Part shown: positions 50,865 through 59,589 of the stretch, in pieces
Layout of the letters: each line of letters begins with the position of its first letter
Position numbering within the stretch: position 1 is the stretch's first letter
Program-made: the position numbers and the translations under genes
DNA from: Prunella strophiata
Lineage: Eukaryota; Chordata; Aves; Passeriformes; Prunellidae
NCBI GenBank assembly: GCA_036583965.1
Contig: JAZBQD010000030.1
Coordinates: 54,313,551 to 54,377,550, forward strand
Direction: 5' to 3'
Length of the DNA stretch: 64,000 nucleotides
Notes under the pieces: generated by a model
What the model saw: only the letters and a program-made list of their open reading frames with translations
Database searches by the model: none
Told to the model about the DNA's origin: nothing

Positions 50865-52541
50865 GTAAATAAGTGTTGTGTCCGAGCGGCTCTGCTGGCG
50901 CGGCGGTAGCGGGGCAGGTGAGCTCCGGGCTGGCTCCTTTGTCCGGGGGAGCCGCAGCGGCGGCACCGGCGCCCGCCTCTCCCCCCGGAGGTGCTGCCCT
51001 CCCCGGCGCCCAGCGCTTCTGCCGCAGCCTGCGATTGAGCTCCATCTTTGTGGTCCGTCGGGGGGCAAAATGTCGGGATATTTGGTCGGGCTGCGGGCGG
51101 GGGGCTCGGAGCGGCTTTACAGGTTGCTTTGCTGCATTAGAGCATCCTGGTGAGGCGGCGGCAGGGCAGCGTGAGGATGACTTTCTCAGCCAACTGGCTA
51201 CCAATGCTCGCGTCTCTTGTCTCTTAAATAATTCAGCCGCCGCTAACGTTGTATGTTTTTTCTCTTTCTTTCTCTCTTGCAGCTCCTCTGGTGCAAGCGT
51301 AGTAGCTATCGACAACAAAATCGAGCAAGCGATGGTACGTACTGCTGGGGCATGAAACCTTGTTCGTGCTTGAAGCAGTAAACAATATGGGGATACGGCG
51401 GCGATGGTTAACCCGTGCTGGGACGCGTTTCGGTAGCGGAGCCGGGGACGGAAGGGGAGGCACGGGGTCGGTTTCGGGAGCCTTTTTTATTTGTTATTTT
51501 TATTTTTAATTGATCAAAGGCTTCCCGCGGGGCGGAATGCGCACGTTTGTGTATTGATGCCGGGGAGGGAATGACGGCATTGCTCTTGGCTCCTGCCTCC
51601 CCGAACGATTGATCCCTGCTCCATGCGGCGGCGGAGGGGCGCTGCTGGGCAGAAAGCGGAGCGTGTTTGTGGGCTTTTACAGTCCCAAAGAGAGGGCGTT
51701 TTGGGGCACTTTTCATTTTATCTTTTTAACTCTTCCCCCAAGCACAGGCGAGCGCAAGCCTAGCGAGCGCATCCCCCTGCGCTGCAGCCGGGGCATCCCC
51801 CGCCGCTGCGCCCTTCTCCCCGCGGGCGGCACGAACGCCGCGGTGCCCGGAGCCGGCGGCTTCCCCTCGGGGGCCGCCGCGGCCGCTGCCCCGGCCCCCG
51901 CCCGGCGCGGAGCCGGGGGCCCGGCCGCCCTTTGTTACTGGAGCGGTGCCTGGAGCCGCTCTCCCGGGAGCCTCTCCGGCTGTTGCTAGGCAAACTCCGA
52001 GCCTTTAACTCCCGGCTATAAATAACTCGGCCGCCCATTGGCCGCGCCGCGCTCTGACGTCACCCGCGGCCGCGCGCGGCCGGCGGGAGGGAGGGAAATG
52101 CGGCAACCTGCGCCCAGAACTGGCTGCAGCCGGCGCGCGCGGGGGCGGGGCCTGCGCGGGGGCGGGGCCTGCGCGGGGGCGGGGCCCGGGGCAGGCCCGG
52201 CCGCACGTGAGAGCCGCGGTGACAGCGCGGCCCGGGCCGGACACGCTGCATCCCTAACGCACACACTGTGTTCTGCGTTTCAGGACCTGGTAAAGAGTCA
52301 CTTGATGTACGCAGTGAGGGAGGAAGTGGAGGTCCTCAAAGAGCAAATCAAAGAGCTGATAGAGAAGAACTCGCAGCTGGAGCAAGAAAACACTCTGCTA
52401 AAAACACTTGCCAGCCCAGAGCAGCTTGCCCAGTTCCAAGCACAGCTGCAGACTGGTTCTCCGCCTTCCTCTTCCCAGTCACAAGGGACAACACAGCAGC
52501 CTGCTCAGCCAGCATCACAGGGCTCAGGGCCTTCAGCATAG
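50740..52541 (+). CDS. TSC22D1: TSC22D1 short isoform, join(50740..50864, 51283..51334, 52284..52541), 144 aa
   Basis: Leucine-zipper transcriptional regulator of the TSC-22/GILZ/bun family. The family is induced by TGF-beta and other stimuli, is nuclear and cytoplasmic, and forms homo- and heterodimers; the short isoform is linked to growth restraint and apoptosis (family knowledge). Seen here: exon 1 gives residues 1-41, including the conserved stretch [15 protein letters not shown]; a split Ser codon (AG/C) joins exon 2, and exon 2 ends exactly on Met59. Residues 60-101 form the TSC box and zipper, with Leu77, Leu84, Leu91 and Leu98 at perfect heptad spacing and Asn95 within the zipper. 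Residues 110-144 are a Gln/Ser/Pro-rich tail. All junctions are GT-AG and in phase (125+52+258 nt), and the length matches the vertebrate short isoform. The start at 50740 is chosen by family similarity; it has a weak context, and an in-frame Met11 at 50770 has a strong one. Exons 2 and 3 should also serve the long isoform, whose first exon is not in the window. Confidence 0.97.
50865..51282 (+). other. TSC22D1: Intron between short-isoform exons 1 and 2
   Basis: This 418-bp intron is GC-rich at its 5' end and becomes T/C-rich before the acceptor. A minus-strand open frame crosses it but shows no recognisable protein and follows from the base composition. No further coding exon is seen. Confidence 0.93.
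51283..51334 (+). other. TSC22D1: TSC22D1 coding exon 2 (shared by isoforms)
   Basis: A 52-nt exon encodes the short linker with the [16 protein letters not shown] motif that precedes the TSC box. The acceptor is a strong pyrimidine tract ending TCTCTTGCAG and the donor is ATG|GTACGT. It begins in phase 2, so any upstream first exon that splices here must end two bases into a codon. Confidence 0.96.
51982..52187. promoter_or_regulatory. Candidate internal promoter in the last intron (possibly bidirectional)
   Basis: Visible elements: X-box-like GTTGCTAGGCAAAC (51982-51995), TATAAATAA (52017-52025), inverted CCAAT with ATTGG at 52037-52041, palindromic CRE TGACGTCA (52055-52062), and three GC boxes (52137-52187). 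Read on +, the TATA box would start RNA near 52047, and this RNA would run straight into exon 3. Read on -, the order CRE, CCAAT, TATTTATA is that of a classical promoter firing leftward from near 51990. Activity in either direction is inferred. Confidence 0.6.
52137..52187. repeat. Three tandem 17-bp GC-box repeats
   Basis: The unit gcgcgggggcggggcct occurs three times head to tail (52137-52153, 52154-52170, 52171-52187), with only the last base of copy 3 changed. Each copy contains one consensus Sp1/KLF site, GGGGCGGGGC. Near-perfect identity suggests a recent or actively homogenised expansion. Confidence 0.93.
52284..52541 (+). other. TSC22D1: TSC22D1 coding exon 3: TSC box, leucine zipper and C-terminal tail
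   Basis: The acceptor is GCGTTTCAG|G. The exon opens with [14 protein letters not shown], the diagnostic TSC-box signature, continues through the zipper and the SPEQLAQFQ segment, and stops at TAG 52539-52541. The reading frame is also open upstream across the acceptor to at least 52098, which matters for a possible intron-initiated isoform. Confidence 0.96.
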
Positions 52542-52782
52542 CTCAAGATGTCATCGCCGTCATGATTGCTGGCTTCTGGACTGCCCAGAGCGAGGAGGAC
52601 TAGCGGGAATCCGCCACAGCCACCCTTCATCCATTTCAATGCACATTGCAACCCAGACTGAGGACTCCATGCCTTGCACACATCAGGAGAGGCTTCTCCC
52701 CCTTGTATTACACACTCATCTGTCTCTCTCTTACCTCCCTTATCCCTTTGGCTTGAAGGAGTCTATGTTCTTAGGTTGGTTG

Positions 52783-52788
52783 AATAAA
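52783..52788 (+). terminator. TSC22D1: Possible proximal polyadenylation signal (AATAAA)
   Basis: A second AATAAA lies only 242 bases after the stop codon. The downstream GT-rich element is weak, so it may be unused or minor. Use would remove most of the AU-rich 3' UTR. Confidence 0.4.
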
Positions 52789-53668
52789 ATAAACTTCTTC
52801 CAGAGAATTAGCACAAGTACACTGGGGACTCGAGCAGCTTCTGCAAATGGCTGAGAAACGAAGCTGCATGCCTGAATTTTTTTGGTTTGTTTTTAAATCT
52901 TCCATTCATCCAGTGCTACAGCTGATACAAGTGCTTTTCAAACTCGGAAACGTGAAGAAATAGACTGGAGTTAAAAGTGATGGCTCAACCCCCTGTAGTG
53001 CACTGGGGTTCCAAAGTGTGGACTGGTGCATAGGATCTAAGAGGAAGAGGGAGAAAGGTAATCTCAGTGTTTAACACTTAATTGTCACCTGAAACCTTAA
53101 GTGCAAATATTTGCACCGTTTTCTGAACCAGTGGACAGGTGCATAAAGCTGTATTATATATAGAAAACAGGTAGGTGACAATACAGTTGCTGGGTCATAG
53201 GATAATTACCATGAAGGTTATTTGCCTACTGTATATTTGTGTATTTAGTGTAATTACTTTGTAAAATAGAAAACTGTAACTATTTAGGTTGTACAGATTG
53301 AAGTTTAGTTGTTTCATTGGCTGATCTGAAGAAGTTTGAAAAGTTTTTTTTTTATGCTACATAAATAAGAATGCACCTACGCAACTGTTCAGAATTTGGC
53401 AAATTAATGCTGTTTGTGTAACTCCTGAAGTTCCCTGGCTGCTGATTATCTTGAAGTAAATCATTGTTCATTGTAGTTTGGTTCAAGATGGGAAAAACCA
53501 CTCCAAAAATTATCAAGCCCTGCTAGCAAAGAATTAAAGAAAAAAAATTGGATTTCCCGGTATGGATTTTTTGCATATGATCTGTATAGTAGTATGCATA
53601 TGTTTTTGTGCATGTTCTCTACAGTTGTAACACGTCAATGTATTTAACTGTTGCACTTGTCAACTTTC

Positions 53669-53674
53669 AATAAA
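53669..53674 (+). terminator. TSC22D1: Main polyadenylation signal of TSC22D1 (AATAAA)
   Basis: AATAAA is followed 15-20 bases later by a likely cleavage zone and then by a T/GT-rich stretch (about 53698-53720), the expected arrangement for 3' end formation. The surrounding bases resemble the conserved end of vertebrate TSC22D1 mRNAs as I remember it. Confidence 0.85.
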
Positions 53675-53692
53675 GCATACAATGTTGATAAA

Positions 53693-55737
53693 TCACTGTT
53701 TGTATATTGTTGTACTGGTGTTAACCACAGCCACTTTTAAGATGTTGCAATGCAGTTTTACACGGGTGGTGAGGTCAGCTCTTTAAAACAGGCAGATACT
53801 GAAGTTAAACGGAGGAGGAGGGAGTAGGGCACCTGACTAAGCAAAATGCTGGGTTTGGTCCAGTCCTAAATGGTCAGGACCGTAGGACCACAGATACCTG
53901 TTGTATATAACAATATATAAGTTGTTTCCTAGTGGCAAACTGTGCCTTTGCCTGTGCACTGGTTGTCCCAGGCTGGCAGTTCCCACTCTTAACTCGGGGT
54001 GACAAAGGCAGTAAGCACTGCAGCTATCCCACCAGGTCAGCCTGTATTACAGTATTAATTCTGCCCTCTGAAAAATGTTGACAATAATTTCCACTTTTGT
54101 GCGTGTAAGTTTGGAAAAAATGTTTCTTTAGTAATACTGATTAAGTATGAATCTAAGCTTATGAATTTTGAAGGTGAATGAGTAGTTGAAGGTGTGAGCG
54201 ATACACTACAACCAGAGGAGCAAAAGAATTTGCAATTTTACAGCAGTGGAAAAGAAATTAATTCTGACTTAAAATATAAGGGTTATTTACAAAGCGTTTT
54301 TTATAGGATCATATGACTGCTTAGCTTGTAATGAAAATCAGGAGATACAGGTTTTGTGGAGCTTCTTGTTACTGAGAGTAATCAAGTGTAGCAGAGGAAA
54401 CTAGGAAAGCTGAAGATTCAAGGTAGGACAGGTTGCTCTTGTGTAGTTTATAGCTAAATTTTTGCTTTTGGTGGATACTTACCATGTAGCAGTTAAGGCA
54501 CTGCTTAGCTGAATCACAAGTAGCTGAATTGCCTTTATTGGGATTGCCGTGTTCAAGTGCTTGTGTGAATGTGAACTTGAATTCATAGCTTGTGTTCGTG
54601 ACATTTCAGTGTACAGTTTAGGAGCGCTCTTAATGAGGAAACGCCAGTGAGAAATGCAGGGGTATTCTTTCTAATGGATTAAGCTAAAATTAGAAATTGT
54701 TGATGGCCTTTGTGGCAGAACAACACTTGAATTATTTGGATCCGACAAAAGGAATGCTAATTTTGGTGCTTTTTAAAGGGCTTAATTGTCTGCAGTTGCC
54801 TTTATATTCTGACTGTCTCTTCAGTGCTTCCAGGCCGTAACATTGTAAAAATTGACTTTTTTTATATACTTACACAGATCAGCTTTTTCAACTACTTCAG
54901 CTATCAAAATTTGCAAATAGTTTTGGTTTTTTGTTTTGTTTTATTTTTTTTAATGAAATGGACTTCTGGGTTTATTTCTTTGAAGAACAGCGTCATCGCA
55001 TTCTAAATTTAGGTTTGGGGTTTTTTAAACTGTTCTGCACTAAATTATTTGGAAGGCTTCAGGATTTTGGTTAGGTAATACATTAATAATTTTAGTACAC
55101 TGTGCTAAACAGTGGCAAATCAATGCTGGCAAATCTGATCATTTATGTACTGAGTAGTTCTAAACTGTGGAGCTGGTTCTTGGAGTTGTTTATTTATTAC
55201 TAACATGAGGCCAAGCAATGTTTTGTTGAGATGATTTTAGCAATAGCTCTGTCAAAGCTGCAGCCTCTTCATGAAATGGATTCAAATTGACTAAAATTGT
55301 GCTTGAAATCCAGACAAAGAGTAGATGTTTGTCAGTTATGTTGTAATACTTCTGGAATGAATTGTTTTGATTTTTCCTTTTGTTCTAGAACAAATAATTT
55401 TTCAGAGAACTTTAAATCAAATGTTATCAGTGGTCAAGAGTGTTGTCTTTTTCCACCAAAATTTTTCTTTTTACAAACTCTGAGATGCTCATGTTTTCAT
55501 TCACACTGAGAGTCATATTAAACGTAACCTATCTTTTATATGTCAATCTTTTTATTCTCCTGTATATCTCCAATTCAGTAACTCTTCAGGCTATATTCAA
55601 GCTGTTTGTCATTTAATTTCTTGCTGTCAGTTAGCTGCACACTGGCTTTATTTTTAACAGCAATATTATAAACTGATCAAAGCAAAGTAAATTATCACTG
55701 AGACCAGGTTGCTGGTCTTTTTTCTTCTTATGGCTTC
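53693..55737. other. Intergenic DNA just downstream of TSC22D1
   Basis: AT-rich sequence with no recognised gene, exon or transposon. Small open frames (60-70 codons) near 54.8 and 55.3 kb are T-rich and look random. Confidence 0.55.
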
Positions 55738-55759
55738 TTTTTTTTTTTTTTTTTTTTTT
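55738..55759. repeat. Poly-T tract (22 nt)
   Basis: Uninterrupted T run about 80 bp upstream of the 5' LTR. On the minus strand it would be an A tail, but no retrocopy body is recognised beside it. Confidence 0.9.
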
Positions 55760-55839
55760 AATCCAAACCTTTTTTGGCAAATAATTCTGAGGCAAGTCTA
55801 GGTGGTTCAGATTCAGGGATCTCCATAAGTACTTGAATG

Positions 55840-56423
55840 TGCTGGCTGTAGCTGGGGTAGAGCTACTTTTCCTCAGAGTAGCTGGTACAGGGTCATGGGC
55901 TGCATTTGTGACCAAAACAGATAACACAGGAATGTGTTTGTTACAGCTGAGCAGGGACTGACACTGAGTCAGGGCCCTTTCTGCTTCTCACCCCACCCCA
56001 CCAGAGAGGGCTGGGGGTGCACAGGGAGCTGGGACAGGAGACACAGCCTGGACAGCTGACCCCAAGTGACCATAGGGGTATCCTATACAGTAAGGTGTTG
56101 TGCGCATATAGAGCTGGGGGAAGAAGGGGAGGAAGCTCAGAATGATGGTGTTTGTCTTCCCAAATCACTGTTACATGTGGTAGAGCCCTGCTTTCCTGGA
56201 GATGACTTGAACACCTGCCTGCCCATGGGGAGTGGTGAATGGATTCCTTGTTTGCTTCTCTGTTTTAAGCTGCCTTTATCTTAATGCACGAATTTTCTCA
56301 CTTTTCTGATTCTCTCCCCTGTCCCACTGTGGGGGAGTAAGGAAGTGACTGTTGTGGAAGGAAAGAGAAATAAGAGCAAATGGCTGTTGTGGCACGCAGC
56401 AGCTGCCTGGTTAAACCACAACA
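55840..56423 (+). mobile_element. 5' LTR
   Basis: Begins TGCTGGCTGTAGCTGGGGTA and ends about TTAAACCACAACA. Shared LTR landmarks: ATGTGTTTGTTACAGCTGA, GGCCCTTTCTGC, a degenerate TATA region (CATATAGAGCTGGGG, about 56105-56120), GTTTGTCTTCCCAA, GAACACCTGCCTGCCCA and TTTTCTCACTTTTCTGA. It is near full length compared with the 3' copy. Confidence 0.85.
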
Positions 56424-56431
56424 GTCCTTTT

Positions 56432-56449
56432 TGTTGCCTGCTGTGGGGC
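56432..56449 (+). other. Degenerate retroviral primer-binding site (tRNA-Lys type)
   Basis: TGTTGCCTGCTGTGGGGC agrees with the Lys1,2-type site TGGCGCCCAACGTGGGGC at 12 of 18 positions, including the 3' GTGGGGC. It is followed by CTCGAAG, also usual in these elements. Mutations mean it would not prime well. Confidence 0.7.
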
Positions 56450-56737
56450 TCGAAGTGCCACCAGATGTGATTGGAATGCGCTCGATCGATTTTATTGCTA
56501 TTATTGCTGTTTTGCTATTAATTGACAGGCTCCTGTTTGTCATAGGGCTTGCTTGCCTGAGCCTAGTGCTCATTAGTGGCTGCTCACTGCACTGCTGTGC
56601 TGCTTATCACCTCACTCTGCAGTGCCTGGGAGCACTTTGATAACAGCCACGGCAGTGTGTTGGGCTGGCAGATAGCCAGGGCTGCCGCTGCTCTTCTGGA
56701 TGGGCTGGAACTCCAGCGTGGACTTGAGTGGAAGGGC

Positions 56738-57290
56738 CTGTGATGTGTGGGTGAGTCCATGTGGGAGCTGGACACCCTGAGGCATCTGTGGCCCTGGATA
56801 AGGCCATGCCAGAGCAGGTACATCTCACAGCATCTGTGGCCGTGGTTATGTCTGTGCCACAGCAGCTGGACCTCTGAAGGGATTGTGGCCCAAGGGTAAG
56901 TCTGTGCTGGAGAAGGCACACCTTGAAACATCAGCGGCTGTGCTTGAGGTCATGCAAGACTACCCCAAAGTGTGGGGCTGTGGACAAGCCCAGGAGAGAG
57001 CAAATACACCCCTGGAGGGACTGCAGTCATGGGTAAGGCCATACTGGAGCAGGTTTACTTTCCAAGGGACTGGCTGTGGGTGAGGCCACACTGGAGCAGG
57101 AGCATCTCTGAAGGGATTGTGGCCCATGGAAAAGACCATGCTGAAACTGGCCTACCTCACAGCAACTGTGGCTGTGGGTAAGTCCATACCACAGCAGGCA
57201 GACCCCTGAAGAGTCTGTGGTTCATAGATAAGGCTTCACTTGGAGCAGGTACACTCCTAAAGGACTGTGGAAAAGTCAAAGCCAGAGCAG
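56738..57290 (+). repeat. 48-bp minisatellite filling the retroviral interior
   Basis: About 11 diverged units, each with CTGTGG-type start, GGGTAAGGCC, a CTGGAGCAGG/CACAGCAGG block and a CCTCTGAAGGGA-like end. Start points such as 56786, 56834, 56883, 57071, 57117, 57166 and 57214 are 46-49 bases apart. The period is close to 16 codons, but stops occur in all frames across the array on both strands. Confidence 0.85.
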
Positions 57291-57745
57291 GGCAAGCAGA
57301 AGAGTTAACTGCAATTTTAAACCCCATGGTCTGCTCCAAGTGAACCAGAGGTGGAGATTGTAATGGAAACATCTTGAAATTGTTGTAATGTGGAATTTGG
57401 CTTGTGTGTTATAGGAATTACTGCAGCAGGAATCACCAGTGGAGGACAAGTCTTACAGGAAGCAGTGCAAGTGCAGCAGTGACCTGACGTGACCTGCCTT
57501 TGGTGCCAGTAACTCCACACAGCACACCATGTCTCCTGTCCTGGCCAAAGTCATGGACTAAATGAACTCAAAGGACATTTTGTGAATGCTTGACAGGCAT
57601 TTCACAGGGGTGATCCATAGACTAAGGAAATGATGCCTGTGTATTCTATCAAAGGATGGTGACAGTGGCGTGGGTAATGAGGATGTACTGGATAGTGTGG
57701 GACCTGAGCATCATGCAAACGATGTGGAATCAGGAATAGGGAATA

Positions 57746-58312
57746 TGCTGGTTTGGGCTGGGACAGAGCTAGGATTTATCACAGGAGCTAGTGTGGGGCT
57801 ATAGTTTGGTTTTGTGTTTTTTTTTTTTTTTTTTTTTTTTATCCCTATTGATAACACAGGGATGTGTTTGTTACAGCTGATCAGGGCTGACGCAGAGTCG
57901 TGGCCCTTTCTGCCTCTCACCCCACCAGTGAAAGAGCTGGGAGTGTGCAAGGGGCTGGGAGGGGACACAACTGGGACAGCTGACCCCAAAGGGATATCCC
58001 AGACCTTATGGCATCATACTCGGCATAAAAAGCTGGGGGAAGAAGGAATGTTTGGAATTTTAGAGTTTGTCTTCCCAAGTCACCATTATATGTCAGGGAG
58101 CCCTGCTATCATGGGGCTGGCTGAACACCTGCCTGCCCACGGGAGGTGATGCATGGATTCCCTGCTGTGCTTTGCTTGTGTGCTCAGTTTTTGCTTTACC
58201 TGTTAAACTGTCTTGATATCAACCCATAAGTCTTCTCTACTTCTCTGAATCTCTCCCCCCATCCTCAGTGGGGAGAGTGAGCAAGTGACTGTTGTGGAGG
58301 GAAAGAGAAATA
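57746..58312 (+). mobile_element. 3' LTR, truncated at its end, with an internal poly-T
   Basis: It starts TGCTGGTTTGGGCTGGGACA and aligns with the 5' LTR through GTGACTGTTGTGGAGGGAAAG, then stops short by about 100 bp of the expected terminal block. A cleaner TATA-like GCATAAAAAGCTGGG lies at about 58023-58037. A run of 24 T (57817-57840) sits where the 5' LTR has ordinary sequence. Confidence 0.85.
57817..57840. repeat. Poly-T tract (24 nt) inside the 3' LTR
   Basis: Uninterrupted T run absent from the 5' LTR at the equivalent place, so it expanded after or apart from insertion. Confidence 0.92.
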
Positions 58313-59558
58313 CTCTTCAATAACATGCCTGGAAACTGTCCAGAGAGCACCCAGACAAAACCTCCCAGCAGCAGGGAAGTAAATGCAGTGCCTTAGAGAT
58401 GCCTCTCCCTAATTCTTAAGGAATAAATCAATGCCTGGGAGGCAGCTTCCTGTGGTTCAGCTGCAGAAAGAACCCCACAAGGCTATTTGGGAATTACCAC
58501 CCATGATTTTTCAGTAGCTGCAAATCTCAATACAAAGAATTTTAAGTATTATTTATTCCTTGCAGGGAGAAATAGCAGCTTGCTAGCTGAAGGCATACTT
58601 GTTTATTTAATATGTGCCATTTGCAAAACCTCTCGTTAAGCATCCTGAGCACGTTAGTAACAGGTCACATCTTACAGATGATGCGTTATTTGTCACTTTT
58701 CTCCTCTCTCTTTAGGATAATGTTTTTTAACTTCCTGGTGAATTTTCTGCTGGAGTAAACCTGAAAAAAGTTAAAAATTCAAGGAAATCAGCCCAATTCC
58801 AACCTTTGCTGTTCAGTGTCACTTCAGATATATGAAATTAAATGGAGAATGGTTTCTGGAGGGACCTCCTGAGAAGTCTGGAGTGAACTTAGGCCTTTGA
58901 AATGTTTGGGGATATTCAGAAAAACTCCTGCCACTGGGCCAGTCCTTTTCCTGGGATGAGTAAGCAGACTCTTCTGACTGCATTTATTTAGTATGTGCTG
59001 AGCTAGGTCAACAAATGGCCTGCTTGAAAATCCCAGGCAAGGAGTTTCCAGCAGACACTGGCAACTGCCCTCCTCAACTGGGGTCCGATTTCCAACAGGA
59101 GCAAAGCCAAGCTCAACAACGAAGTTAAAAGCCAAACCATGAATAAACTGACTTCCTTACATTGTAAATACATCGGAAAAGGGCAGCAGTTCAAAAGGGA
59201 AAATGAGCCAAACTCTGATTATTTTCCTTGAAACTGAATCCCAGGGGGTGATTGTCCATTGAGATGCCCCCAGGAGAGTTGTGCTGCGCCAAGAAGCAAG
59301 AGGGTTTGGGTAGGACATGGCCAAGAGGCCTCCAAACTGTTGCACAACAGGAATTTGGGTACAGCGTAACAATCGGCTGAGGAAAGGGAAAACAATTCCC
59401 AAAAACCTTATTCCTGAGCTAAACCAGGTTCTCAGGCCATCTTGAAGCTTAATTTTGATTCTTCAGCTGCATTGGGTGGGGGGTGGCTTTTCAGTGAAGT
59501 GTATGTGGTGATACACACTGGATGCAGTTCAAGCCATCAGGAGAAAGTAGCTACAGGG

Positions 59559-59589
<31 letters not shown>

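Larger units (their letters stand above)
49980..52260. promoter_or_regulatory. CpG island over the TSC22D1 3' promoter cluster
   Basis: This 2.3 kb interval is dense in CpG and G+C, in sharp contrast with the AT-rich flanks. It is interrupted by an AT-rich pyrimidine tract at about 50220-50290 and a smaller AT-rich dip near 51480-51510. It covers the short-isoform promoter, both early exons and the last intron. The long open frames on both strands here result from high GC and few stop codons; they are not extra genes. Confidence 0.9.
51335..52283 (+). other. TSC22D1: Last TSC22D1 intron, rich in promoter elements
   Basis: The intron is 949 bp. After an AT-rich dip at about 51480-51510 it becomes a second GC peak (51770-52250) that holds an RFX-like X-box, a TATA box, CCAAT, a consensus CRE and a triple GC-box repeat. 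Such clustering is unusual for a plain intron and points to an internal promoter. Confidence 0.9.
52542..53692 (+). other. TSC22D1: TSC22D1 3' UTR
   Basis: About 1.15 kb from the stop codon to the predicted cleavage site. It becomes increasingly AT-rich and includes several ATTTA pentamers (around 53249, 53282 and 53641), typical of an inducible, short-lived mRNA. Frames that overlap its first part are continuations past the stop in other phases and are not coding. Confidence 0.88.
55840..58312 (+). mobile_element. Degenerate non-autonomous endogenous retrovirus (class II / ERVK-like), two LTRs
   Basis: Two related LTRs in the same orientation (55840-56423 and 57746-58312) flank a 1.3 kb interior. 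A degenerate primer-binding site for tRNA-Lys follows the 5' LTR, which points to class II. No gag, pol or env motif is recognisable; instead most of the interior is a 48-bp tandem repeat. The LTRs differ by roughly a fifth of positions by eye, so the insertion is old. The copy has no coding capacity. I could not identify a target-site duplication. Confidence 0.88.

Noticed and set aside
52408..52854. 148-codon frame overlapping TSC22D1 exon 3 and the 3' UTR
   Set aside because: It is an alternative phase of the exon 3 coding sequence continuing into the 3' UTR and does not resemble a protein.
58824..59402. Overlapping minus-strand frames near the retrovirus considered as an env remnant
   Set aside because: They lie outside the LTR-bounded element, on the opposite strand, and show none of the expected envelope landmarks.
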